Of a stretch of 64,000 nucleotides of DNA, positions 41,543 through 51,000 are shown piece by piece. Origin of the DNA: UBA2965 sp036526135 (GTDB lineage: Bacteria; Pseudomonadota; Gammaproteobacteria; Pseudomonadales; Azotimanducaceae); NCBI GenBank assembly GCA_036526135.1, contig DATCZA010000011.1:1-64000 (forward strand), given 5' to 3'. Within the stretch, counting starts at the first letter, position 1; every line of letters begins with the position of its first letter. The notes below the pieces were generated by a model that was given only the letters and a program-made list of their open reading frames with translations, did no database searches and was not told where the DNA came from. The translations under genes were made by a program, and so were the position numbers.

Positions 41543-42205
41543 ATGGATTTCGTGTACTCAATCGTTGAATTCTTTGCCACTGGCGGTGCTTTCATGTACC
41601 CGATCCTGCTGGTCTTTGCGGTAGGCGCGGCGATCGCCATCGAGCGGTTCGTGACGCTGACCCGGGTGACCACCAAGAACCAGACGGCATGGAGCGACAT
41701 TCAGCCGGTGCTGTCCCAGGGTGACTTCGAGAGGGCACGCAAGATGACGGGCCAGGACCAGAGCCCCATCTCGCGTCTGCTGTCCATGGGTCTGGCTCTT
41801 CAGGGTGCGGTGCGACGCCGAGAGGACGTCGAGATCGCCATGGAAGAGGGCATGATGGAAATCATTCCTCAGCTGGAAAAGCGCACGCCCTACGTCGCCC
41901 TAGCCGCGAGCATCGCAACGCTGCTCGGACTGCTGGGCACGATCATGGGCCTGATCCAGGCATTCACGGCAGTGGCCAACGCCAACCCGGCGGAGAAAGC
42001 CGACCTGCTGTCTGCCAGCATCTCGGTCGCCATGAACACGACGGCGTTCGGGCTGATGGTCGCCATCCCCCTGATGGTGGTGCACGCCTTCCTGTCGACC
42101 AAGACGAACGAGATCGTCGACGGCATGGAAATGGCGTCGGTCAAAGTGCTCACCGCCATCTCGATGCGCGCGCGTCGCGGCGAGGTAACCGCGAAAGCAG
42201 CCTGA
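41543..42205 (+). CDS. MotA/TolQ/ExbB-type proton-channel subunit
   Basis: The 220-residue inner-membrane protein has three hydrophobic segments. The first is near the start (MYPILLVFAVGAAIAIERFVTL). The other two carry the diagnostic ExbB/TolQ motifs LGLLGTIMGLIQAF and ISVAMNTTAFGLMVAIPLMVVH, whose threonines line the proton path. ExbB/TolQ proteins form a pentamer around a TolR/ExbD pair and convert proton flow into motion of a periplasmic arm. It is followed by two ExbD genes and a TonB-like gene, the complete set for such a motor. The start has GGAGAGG upstream. Confidence 0.94.
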   Translation: MDFVYSIVEFFATGGAFMYPILLVFAVGAAIAIERFVTLTRVTTKNQTAWSDIQPVLSQGDFERARKMTGQDQSPISRLLSMGLALQGAVRRREDVEIAMEEGMMEIIPQLEKRTPYVALAASIATLLGLLGTIMGLIQAFTAVANANPAEKADLLSASISVAMNTTAFGLMVAIPLMVVHAFLSTKTNEIVDGMEMASVKVLTAISMRARRGEVTAKAA

Positions 42206-42246
42206 AGCGACGCATTCCAACGGGGTAGACGGAGGCTAAGGGACAG

Positions 42247-42768
42247 ATGGCCAGAACCCATCACTATCGGCGGCGCGTGACGGAGCCTACGGAGCTCGAC
42301 GTGACCACCTTTCTCAACCTGATGGTCGTGCTGGTGCCGTTTCTGCTCATCACGGCGGTGTTCTCGAGGATCACCATCGTAGAGCTGGATCTGCCCACCT
42401 CGGCCAGCTCGCCGTCGCCGAACGATCCGACCTTCCGGGTGGAGGTCATCGTGCGTGACAGCGGGCTGGAGATCACCAACGGGCGGATGGTCATTGCGGC
42501 CATACCCAAGGTGGAAGAGGAGTATGACCTTCAGACCCTTGGCGGGCACATGCTCGCGCTGAAGCACGATCACCCTGACATCGACGAGGCCTCCGTTCTG
42601 CTGGAACCGGAAATTCCCTACGACTATCTGATTCAGGTGATGGACGTGGTGCGCAGCGCCGAGATCCAGCCGGAAGCTAGCGAAGGTAATGACGGTGACG
42701 GCGAAGTCGAGCAGCAGCCGACCCAGCTCGCGCTGTTCACCCAGATCGCCATTGGAGACGCGCCATGA
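42247..42768 (+). CDS. ExbD/TolR-like subunit 1, with Asn at the proton-path Asp
   Basis: The 173-residue protein has one N-terminal membrane segment (FLNLMVVLVPFLLITAVF, about residues 22-39) and a periplasmic domain. Aligned ungapped with the next gene (LTSLMDVFTILVFFLLV), the membrane Asp that is essential in TolR and ExbD is Asn24 here. An aspartate (D18) stands six residues earlier, exactly where the other protein has Asn24. The protein therefore probably cannot carry protons on its own and may form a mixed dimer with the second ExbD. The gene overlaps that gene by 4 bp (ATGA), so both are made together. Confidence 0.92.
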   Translation: MARTHHYRRRVTEPTELDVTTFLNLMVVLVPFLLITAVFSRITIVELDLPTSASSPSPNDPTFRVEVIVRDSGLEITNGRMVIAAIPKVEEEYDLQTLGGHMLALKHDHPDIDEASVLLEPEIPYDYLIQVMDVVRSAEIQPEASEGNDGDGEVEQQPTQLALFTQIAIGDAP

Positions 42769-43277
42769 AGAGCTCCCGACGCATCAAGCGTATGGACAAG
42801 ACGCGAAAGCGCTCCAAGTTCGTAACGAAGATGAACCTGACGTCGCTCATGGACGTCTTCACCATCCTGGTTTTCTTCCTGCTGGTGAACTCGGGCGCAG
42901 CCGACCCGCTGGAGTCTCCGAAAGACGTCAAGCTGCCGGAGTCGCGCGCCGAGTCCAAGCCCAAGGAGACCGTGGTCATCTACATAAGCCCGGAAACCGT
43001 GGTGGTGCAGGGACAGCCCGTGGCCATGGTTGCCGACATTCTTGCAGCATCCGGCGAGGACGTCGTTGCTATCAGGGACAGGCTGGCGGCCATCAAGGGC
43101 CAGATCATCGGTCCGAACACGCAGCAGGTAGCGGGCAGCCAGGAAGTGACGATCATGGCCGACAAGTCCATTCCGTTCAGCGTGGTGAAACGAATCATGT
43201 CCACCTGCACCAGCGAGGGATACGGGAACATCTCTCTCGCCGTCGTGCAGAAGGACGCCCAGGTCGCGGCCATCTGA
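42765..43277 (+). CDS. ExbD/TolR-like subunit 2, with conserved membrane Asp
   Basis: The 170-residue protein has a basic N-terminus, a membrane segment with the conserved proton-path aspartate D30 (LMDVFTILVFFLLV), and a periplasmic domain ending in the usual ExbD/TolR beta-alpha pattern (VTIMADKSIPFSVVKRIMSTCTSEG). It is longer at the N-terminus than E. coli ExbD. With the first ExbD-like protein it probably forms the pair inside the ExbB pentamer. The two-ExbD arrangement is also seen in the AglRQS gliding motor of myxobacteria. Confidence 0.94.
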   Translation: MKSSRRIKRMDKTRKRSKFVTKMNLTSLMDVFTILVFFLLVNSGAADPLESPKDVKLPESRAESKPKETVVIYISPETVVVQGQPVAMVADILAASGEDVVAIRDRLAAIKGQIIGPNTQQVAGSQEVTIMADKSIPFSVVKRIMSTCTSEGYGNISLAVVQKDAQVAAI

Positions 43278-43298
43278 TCGGGATGAGCGAAGGTAGTC

Positions 43299-44750
43299 AT
43301 GTCTGATCGTAAAACACCCGGCAACCCGGCGACCTCGAAGGATCAGAGCGCTGATCGCCCGTTCGAGGAACGGTCGACGGGCGACGCGCTCAGCGAAAGG
43401 CGCCGATCAATCACGGCGCAGAAGGAAGAGGCGCAGCACAGGCTCGACCAGCTGGAGGCCGAGGCCACGGCCGCCCGGCGCGAGCTGAGCGAGCTTGCCG
43501 CCCGCAAAGAGCATTTCAAGCTTCTCGAGCAGGCGGTGGCGGGCCTGGAAGCGCTCTCGGAATCCGGTGCTGCCGATCTCTTCTGGGGGGCCGACGCGCC
43601 ATCCTCGATGCTGCGCGTCGAGGACGCCAGAGCGCGCATCGCCAGATTCAGCTCCGAGGTCGAGCAGGTCGAAGCCAAGCATCAGAAATTCGTCAGCGAC
43701 GTCGCGATGCAGCAACAGGCTCAGGAGGATCTCGAATACGATCTCTTCCAGATCGAGCAGCAGGAAGAGAGCCGGCGCCAGGAGTGGCAGGTCGAGCGCG
43801 ACGAAACCGTCCTTCCCGTGCGCCGCATCGCCATGCCGTGGATGCGCGGCTTCGAAGAAGACGAGCGCTTCAAGAAGACCCTGGCGGGGTCCACCGCAGC
43901 GGCGCTGCTGCTCGCGCTCATCATTCCTCTCATCGACCTGCCCATGCCGGAGAAGGAAGAGCTCGTGGAGGTCCCCGAGCGCTTCGCCAAGCTGATCCGG
44001 CAGCCACAGAAACCCGTGACGCCTCCGGTTCAGGAGCAGATCGCCGAGGTCGAGCCGGTCAAGCCCAAAGAGGTAAAGCCCGAGAAGGTCGTCAAGCCTC
44101 AGCCCAAGCGAGAGGTGGCGGTGCAGGCAAAGCCGGCGCCCAAGAAGAACGTGAACGCCGTGGGCATTCTGGCTTTCCGGAAGAACCTCTCGGATCTGCG
44201 TCAGAATCGGCCTTCGGCCAATCTCGGATCCAAGGCCCGGGTCAGCAACGCCGGCGACACCGCCCTGGATCGTCCCCAGCGCAACATGGTCACCGCCCAG
44301 GGCACCGGTTCCAGCGGCGGCATCAACCTGGCCGACGTGAGCCGGGACATCGGCGGGGGCGGGGTCGGCCTGTCCGAGGGCGTGATGCTCACCCAGGCGG
44401 AGAGTTCCATCGGCGGCGGCGGGCCCGACGGCCGGCCGGGAGGCACCGGTGGCTTCGCAGGACGCACGGATGAGGAAATCCAGATCGTCTTCGACCGCTA
44501 CAAAGCAGCCCTTTATCGCCTATACAACCGCGAGCTCCGGAAGGACCCGACGCTGCGCGGTCAGATGGTCTTGCGACTGACTATCGAGCCCGACGGCTCG
44601 GTGTCGCTGTGCCGCGTGCAGTCCTCTGACATGGATGCGCCGAATCTGGCAGAGCGGGTCGTCTCAAGCGTTAGCCGCTTCGACTTCGGGCCCAAGGATG
44701 TCCCGCCAGTCACCATTCTCTACCCCATCGATTTCCTGCCCACCGCGTGA
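43299..44750 (+). CDS. TonB-like energy transducer, AgmX/PglI C-terminal type, with cytoplasmic coiled coil
   Basis: The 483-residue protein has a charged N-terminal cytoplasmic region with coiled coil (about residues 30-165), a single membrane segment (about 193-213, LAGSTAAALLLALIIPLI), and a Pro/Lys-rich periplasmic stretch (PVKPKEVKPEKVVKPQPK). A glycine-rich linker then leads to a TonB-like C-terminal domain (about 390-480, IQIVFDRYKAALYRLYNREL ... GQMVLRLTIEPDGSVSLCRVQSSDM) of the kind called AgmX/PglI. This is the TonB/TolA role: it transmits motor movement to the outer membrane. The large cytoplasmic domain is unusual for TonB and recalls the transducers of the Agl-Glt gliding machine. 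It closes the motor gene set. Confidence 0.9.
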   Translation: MSDRKTPGNPATSKDQSADRPFEERSTGDALSERRRSITAQKEEAQHRLDQLEAEATAARRELSELAARKEHFKLLEQAVAGLEALSESGAADLFWGADAPSSMLRVEDARARIARFSSEVEQVEAKHQKFVSDVAMQQQAQEDLEYDLFQIEQQEESRRQEWQVERDETVLPVRRIAMPWMRGFEEDERFKKTLAGSTAAALLLALIIPLIDLPMPEKEELVEVPERFAKLIRQPQKPVTPPVQEQIAEVEPVKPKEVKPEKVVKPQPKREVAVQAKPAPKKNVNAVGILAFRKNLSDLRQNRPSANLGSKARVSNAGDTALDRPQRNMVTAQGTGSSGGINLADVSRDIGGGGVGLSEGVMLTQAESSIGGGGPDGRPGGTGGFAGRTDEEIQIVFDRYKAALYRLYNRELRKDPTLRGQMVLRLTIEPDGSVSLCRVQSSDMDAPNLAERVVSSVSRFDFGPKDVPPVTILYPIDFLPTA

Positions 44751-45077
44751 CCGGCGAGCGCCCGCTCAGCGCGGGCCCGCCAGCAGCGCGCGGCAATCCA
44801 GCAGTCGTATGACTTGTGACGAATGCCGCATGGCGCAGGTGGACTCTGCTCCGGCTTCGACACGCGGGCTTGGAGACACGCTCAGGGGTGTGAAGGCGAT
44901 CACCACGGGCGCAGCCCTGGTCGGCAATAGTGCGGTTTCGGGACAGCGCACCGCTAAGCGGTGCGGCAACGAACGTAAGCCAGCGTGAGGCTCGCGACGG
45001 TGAGGCTTTCAAGGTCGAAGCGCACGGCAACGTGCGGGAAAGATACCTGCAGCCAAACCAAGCGGTGTCGTGGAGAG
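44751..45077. other. 327-bp non-coding leader before the DUF11 giant gene
   Basis: No convincing gene is visible between the AgmX-like gene and the giant repeat gene. The interval has a weak GC hairpin just after the first stop (44,759-44,777) and an 8-bp perfect hairpin at 44,947-44,965. An in-frame extension of the giant gene back to 44,985 lacks a signal peptide at its start and is best read as leader. The gap probably carries its own promoter, since the giant gene would otherwise depend on a distant one. I cannot mark a -35/-10 pair with confidence. Confidence 0.4.
44947..44965 (+). promoter_or_regulatory. 8-bp perfect hairpin in the leader of the DUF11 giant gene
   Basis: CGCACCGC-TAA-GCGGTGCG is a perfect 8-bp stem with a 3-base loop, 113 bp upstream of the start codon. 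It could be an attenuator stem, a leader RNA element or a protein-binding palindrome. No T-run follows, so it is not a simple terminator. Confidence 0.4.
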
Positions 45078-48000
45078 ATGTCGGCAAGTTCGAAACAAAA
45101 CGTGAAGCGCAAGCTCGCTCTTGCGGTGATGAGCACCCTCGCCATGTGGGTGCTCGCCGCTGCACCGGCGTGGGCGGAGAAGTGCTCTGATTACGTCGAT
45201 GGGATAATCGACGGAAACGCCGTCCCGGCCCCCGGACAGCTCACCGTGGACCGTGACTGCTACATTTCCAACTACGACCCCCTCGACACCAACATCACCT
45301 TCATTCACAACCTGGGCAGCTTCCTGGTCGTGTTCGACAACGTCCGCTTCCGCGGCAACATGTCGTGCGACGACGTGGGCGACATTCACAAAGTCTGGTT
45401 CTCCGACTCGTCCTCCTACCCCGGCCGGCTGCCCAAATGCTATCGCCTGTGGGAACCCGTGGACGCGGTCGTCAAAGAGAACCCGCCAGGCCAGACGTTC
45501 GTCGTCATCGGCGTTCCGTTCACCTACACCCTGACCATGCCCGTCATGCCGGACGGAGGCCCGGACGTCCAGGATCTCTACGACCTTCGGATCGTCGACG
45601 ACCTCACCGCGGGCGGCGCCGACCTGCGGCTGGTCGGCTTCACGAGCTCCATACCTGGTCTGGTGAACACGGGCACGGATACGAACCTGGTTCTGGAACA
45701 CCCTCGCGTGCCCGCCGGGGCGCAGCTGGTGGTCGAGCTCACCGTGGTCGCGGGGGACACGCCGCGCAACGCGCCCGGAACCACCTTCACCAACTTCGCT
45801 GACTGGACCTTCTACAAGGATCTGCGAAGCGACGGCAGCCCCGTCTTTCTGCCCGGCGACTCGAGCGAGACGCCGCCGCTGACCATCGCCGGCCCCGAGC
45901 TCACGTTGACGAAGACGGGCCCCGCCACGCTCAACCTGGGCACGTCGGGCGAGTTCACCCTGGACATCCAGAACGTCGGCAACAGCGACGCCTGGCAGGT
46001 GAACGTCGTTGACCTGCTGCCCGACGGCGCCAGCGGCGGCATGTGCGCATCGTCCCCCACGGTGACGAGCGCGCGGGTATTCGGCCCCAACGGCAACTCG
46101 CGGGTCCAGGGCAAAGGCTGGCTGGTGGAGGGCGTCGACTACTTCGTCTCGTTCACCGGCTCCCCGCGCTGCCAGTTCACCTTCGAGACCCTCTCGCCGG
46201 CCGGCGTCATCGCCCCGGACGAGCGCCTGATCATCACCTACGAAGCCGAGCTCGACCCGGACACTCAGGACGGCGCGGTGCTCACCAACGTGGCGGGCAC
46301 CCCCTCCTGGTACGACTCCGACGGCAGCGTTTCAGACCGGCACCTCTACACCGGCTCCCTGACCAACGGGACCGTCGGCGTGCTTGACAGCGAGGACGCC
46401 CACACGCTGACGGCCGAGCTTTCCGGCATCTTCTTCGAGAAGACGGTAGCCAACCTCAGCACCGGCGCGAACCCTACGGCCACGGCGGCCCCTGGCGATC
46501 GGCTGCGCTACACCCTGCGCGTGCAGACGACGGACAGCGCCCTCAACGCGTTCTCCATCGGAGACGACCTGGGCGCGCTGAACGCCAACGCCGTCTTCGA
46601 GCCCGGCTCGCTGGCTCTGGTGGCCAGCTCGATTCCTGCCGGGGCAAGCACCACGAACACCAATCCCAACGGCGGGACCAACGGCACCGGGCTGGTCGAC
46701 GTCAGAAGCCTGAGCCTCGCCGCCGGCAGCGAGCTGACCATTCAGTACGACGTCACCCTGGCGGACGCGCTGCTCGACGGCTCCGTGGTGTCCAACCAGG
46801 CCATACTTTCCGGCGGGTCACTTCAGGTCGACAGCGACGATCCCAACGTGAACGGCCAGTCGGACCCCGACGTCTCCGGCGACGAGGATCCCACCCGCGT
46901 GCTCATCGAGGTCGCGCCGCCCGCCGCCCTGGTGAAATCGACGACCCAGCCCACCGTGAGCATCGGCGAGACGTTCACGTACCGGATCACCGTTCCGTCC
47001 GCACCCCATGGCACGCCGCTCTTCGACGTCCGGATCACCGACAACCTGGCAGCCGTTGCTGCCGACGTGGACTACGTGGACGTTTCCCGCGTCTCCGGCC
47101 CCGGATCCTGGACCCCGGTAAACACCGGTTCCGGAAACACCCTGGTGATCGAGGATACCGGCGCCGGCATCGACATCCCGGCCGGTGAGCAGGTGGTGAT
47201 CGACATTACCCTCAGATTGACGGACAGCGCTACCAACGTCGCCGGCCTGACGTTCGGCAACACGGCGGCCTACACGTACAACCAGCTCAACGGCGATGCG
47301 AGCAGCGAGCTCGACGGGCTTTCAGGCACCAGCGCGGACATGACCATCGTCGAGCCGCAGCTGACGGTGACCAAGACCGGACCGGGGCTGATGCGCGTCG
47401 GGCCGCCCGCAACCTTCACCCTGGACGTTCAGAACACCGGCGGAGGCCGTGCGCATTCCGTCGAGCTCACCGACGCCCTGCCGAACACCGCCGAGGGCGG
47501 CATGTGCGACGCAGCACCCGCAGCCTTCACCGCCCAGATATTTCAGGCAGACGGCGCCACCCCGGTGGGCCCGGCTCTCGCCCAGGGCGCGGATTTCAGC
47601 GTGAGCTTCTCCGGCGCGCCAGCGTGCACGTTCAACGTGGACCTGCTCAGCGCCGCAGCCACCATCGGTCCCGGTGAGCGGCTGATCATGACCTACCAGG
47701 CGCTCCTGGACGCTGACAGCCTGGACGACATCACCCTGACCAACGTGGCGGGCGCCACGGCCTGGTTCAGCGCGGCCACCAGCCAGGCCCGCGGCTACGC
47801 GCCCGAGCTGACCGACGGCTCGGCGGGGATCCTCGACCACGAGGACGAGCACACGATTCTTACCTTCTCTCCCCTGCTCTCCTTCGAGAAGACGGTCATC
47901 AACGTCACCACGGGGGAAAGCCCGGCGATGACGGCCAGCCCCGGAGATCGGCTGAGCTACAGCCTGCGCGTGATCAATCTGGGTCCGGAACCGCTGGACG

Positions 48001-51000
48001 ATTTCAGCGTCGTCGACGAGCTGGACCGGCTGAACCGGAACCCGGCGTTTCAGCCGGGCACCCTGCAGCTCACGGTCGTGCCTGACGGGGCAACGACCGG
48101 GGGCACCAGCGCCAGCGGGGGCGCTGCGGGAACGGGATACCTGGAGGTGTCCGGACTGAGCCTTGCCGGGTCCGGGGGCACCATCGACATCGGCTTCGAG
48201 GTCGAGCTCGCGCCCGTGCTCGCCAATGCCAGCCTGGTGAGGAACCAGTCGCAGATCATCGCTCAGGGATTCGTCGTCCAGGACAGCGACGACCCGAACA
48301 AGAACGACGTGGCAGACCCGGTGATCGTCGGGGACGAGGATCCCACCGAGGTGCAGGTGGAGTCCGCACCCGCCTTCGACGTCGACAAGACCTCGACCTA
48401 CCTGGACGGCGACCCCAACGTGCTGATGGCCGGCGAAACGCTGCGCTACACCATCACCGTGCAGAACGTCGGTGACGACAACGCGACCAACGCGGTGCTG
48501 CGCGATCAGATTCCTGCAAACACCGCCTACGTGGCGGGCAGCACCACGCTGAACGGCGCGTCCGTGGCGGACGTGGGCGGAACGACGCCCCTGGCCGCCG
48601 GCATGACCATCAGCTCGCCTGCCGACAGCGCAGCGGGCGCCATGACGGCGATCGCATCCGGCAGCCGGAGCAACGTAGCCGTCATCGAGTTCGACGTGGT
48701 GGTGGACGCGTCCGCCGTCGACGGCACCGTGCTCACCAACCAGGCCTTCCTTACCGCCACCGCCGGGATCATCGACCAGCCCTCCGACGATCCGGACACA
48801 CCGGTCGCGGACGACCCCACCCGGGACGTGGTCGGCAACCTGCCGCTCATCTACGCGGAGAAATCGGCGACGCTGCAAACCGACGGCGGATCTCGCGGCG
48901 TCATCGATCCCGGTGACGTGCTCCGCTACACCATCAGCATCTACAACAACGGCTCGGCGGACGCGACGGATGCAACGCTCACCGACGCGGTGCCGGTCAA
49001 CACAACCTACGTGGCCAACACCGTCACGCTGAACGGCCAGCCCGTCGGTCGACCCGATGGGGGCTCGTTCCCGCTGGCCGGCGGCCTGCCCGTCAGCTCA
49101 GCCGACGTGAACCCACCGGTGCCAGGCCCCGGCGCCGGAACGATTACCGCCGGCGAGGTCGCCGTGGTGCAGTTCGACCTTCGCGTGGACGACGACCTCC
49201 CCACGGGGACGCTCATCTCCAACCAGGCCGTCGTGTCTACCGCGGAGGTCGTCGATCAGCTCACGGACGGCGACGGTGATCCCGCTACGGGGCCCGAGCC
49301 CACCGTGGTCGTCGTCGGTCCCGCGCAGCAGCTCAGCATCACCAAGCAGGCGGCCGTGGTGGGAGGCGGCGCGGCGCTGGCGGGTTCCACGCTCGAATAT
49401 CTGGTCCGCGTTCGCAACGTGGGCCCGGTGCCCGCGATCGGCGTCAGCCTCGTCGACGACCTGGACTACCCCACGGCGAACCAGCTCCAGATGGTGCCCG
49501 GCTCGGCAACCGTCAACGGGCAGTCCGTGGCCGCGACCGGCTCGGTGCTGGACATCGCCTTCGGCGACCTGGACGTGGACGGGACCATCACCCTGCGATT
49601 CCAGGCGACGCTCAGCGCAGGGCTAGACGCCGGCACCCGGGTGACCAACCGCGCCGTGGCAACCTGGAACGTGAATCAGCAGGTCGAGGCCAGCGTGGCC
49701 GTGGACGTCGGCGGCATCGTCGGCGTCGGGGTCCTCAACGGTAGCGTCTGGCACGATGCGAGCTACGACGATCAGCTCGACAGCAACGAGCGCGTGCTGG
49801 CCGGATGGACCGTGGAGCTGATGCGCAACGGTCAGGTCGTGCACACTACCCAGACCGGCACCGACGGCACGTACCGGATCACGGGCCTCGGGCCCAACGC
49901 CGCATCCGGCGACAGCCTGTCCCTGACGTTCACCGCGCCCGGCGCGGGGCCCGGCACGGCCCTGCTGGGTCAGGCCAGCTCGGCAAGCTTCACCAACGGC
50001 CTGCAGCGCATCGACGACATCGTCGTGCAGTCCGGCAACAACCTGATGAACCTGGACCTCCCCATCGATCCCAACGGGGTGGTTTACGACTCCGTGTCGC
50101 GCACCCCCGTTTCCGGCGCGACCCTGACACTGGTGGACGACGTCACCCGCGCGCCGCTGCCGGCCACCTGCTTCGACGACACGGCCCAGCAGAACCAGGT
50201 TACCCGTGCGGACGGCTACTACAAATTCGATCTGAATTTCTCGGACGGCGCCTGCGGCAGCGGCGCGAGCTACACCATCGAAGTGGCCGCACCCGGCAGC
50301 GCGTACACCACGGGCTACTCGGTGCTCATCCCGCCAACGGACCTGAACGCGCCGACGCCGTTCAGCGTGCCCGGTTGCCCGGGCTCCCTCGACGACGCGG
50401 TCCCCGCCACGGGCGAGCACTGCGAGGCTGGACCATCCGAATTCGCACCGCCCACCTCGGTGCAGGCCCAGAGCTCGGGCACCGCGTACCGGGTGACCGG
50501 GCTTGTGTTCGACACCAGGCGCCTACCCGGCTCGGCGCAGATCTTCAACAACCACATACCGCTCGATCCGATACTCGACGGCGCCGTGGCGATCAGCAAG
50601 ACCACGCCCATGGTGAACGTCAACCGGGGCCAGCTCGTGCCCTACACCATCACGGTGACCAACACCTTCGGCGTTTCTCTGCAGGACGTGGCGGTGATCG
50701 ACCGCTTCCCTCCCGGCTTCCGCTACGTGGAGGGCTCGGCGCGCCTGGACGGGGTGCCGGTGGAGCCGGCGATGGGCGAGCGCGATCTCGCCTGGGGCGG
50801 CCTCACCCTCGCTCCGGACAGCCAGCGCAGCATCAAGATGCTGCTCGGAGTCAGCGCGGGTGTCAGCGAAGGCGAGTTCGTCAACCGCGCCCAGGCCATC
50901 AATACGGTGGGCCAGATCAATCTTTCCGGCGAAGCCACCGCTACCGTGCGGGTGGTGCCCGATCCCACCTTCGACTGCACGGACGTCACCGGCAAGGTTT

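Noticed and set aside
44759..44777. GC hairpin directly after the AgmX-like gene as a terminator
   Set aside because: The stem is only six pairs with no following T-run, so I could not support it as a terminator and mention it only as part of the leader.
44985..45077. A 31-residue N-terminal extension of the DUF11 giant protein
   Set aside because: It would bury the signal peptide inside the chain; the ATG at 45078 has GGAGAG upstream and gives a normal signal sequence.
44751..45077. A cyclic-di-GMP (GEMM) or other known riboswitch in the leader of the DUF11 gene
   Set aside because: I compared the leader with the remembered GEMM core and did not find its conserved bases, so no riboswitch class could be supported.
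47322..48878. A 518-codon minus-strand open frame within the DUF11 giant gene
   Set aside because: The sequence is His/Gly/Val/Arg-rich without motifs, typical of the antisense frame of a GC-rich repeat protein.
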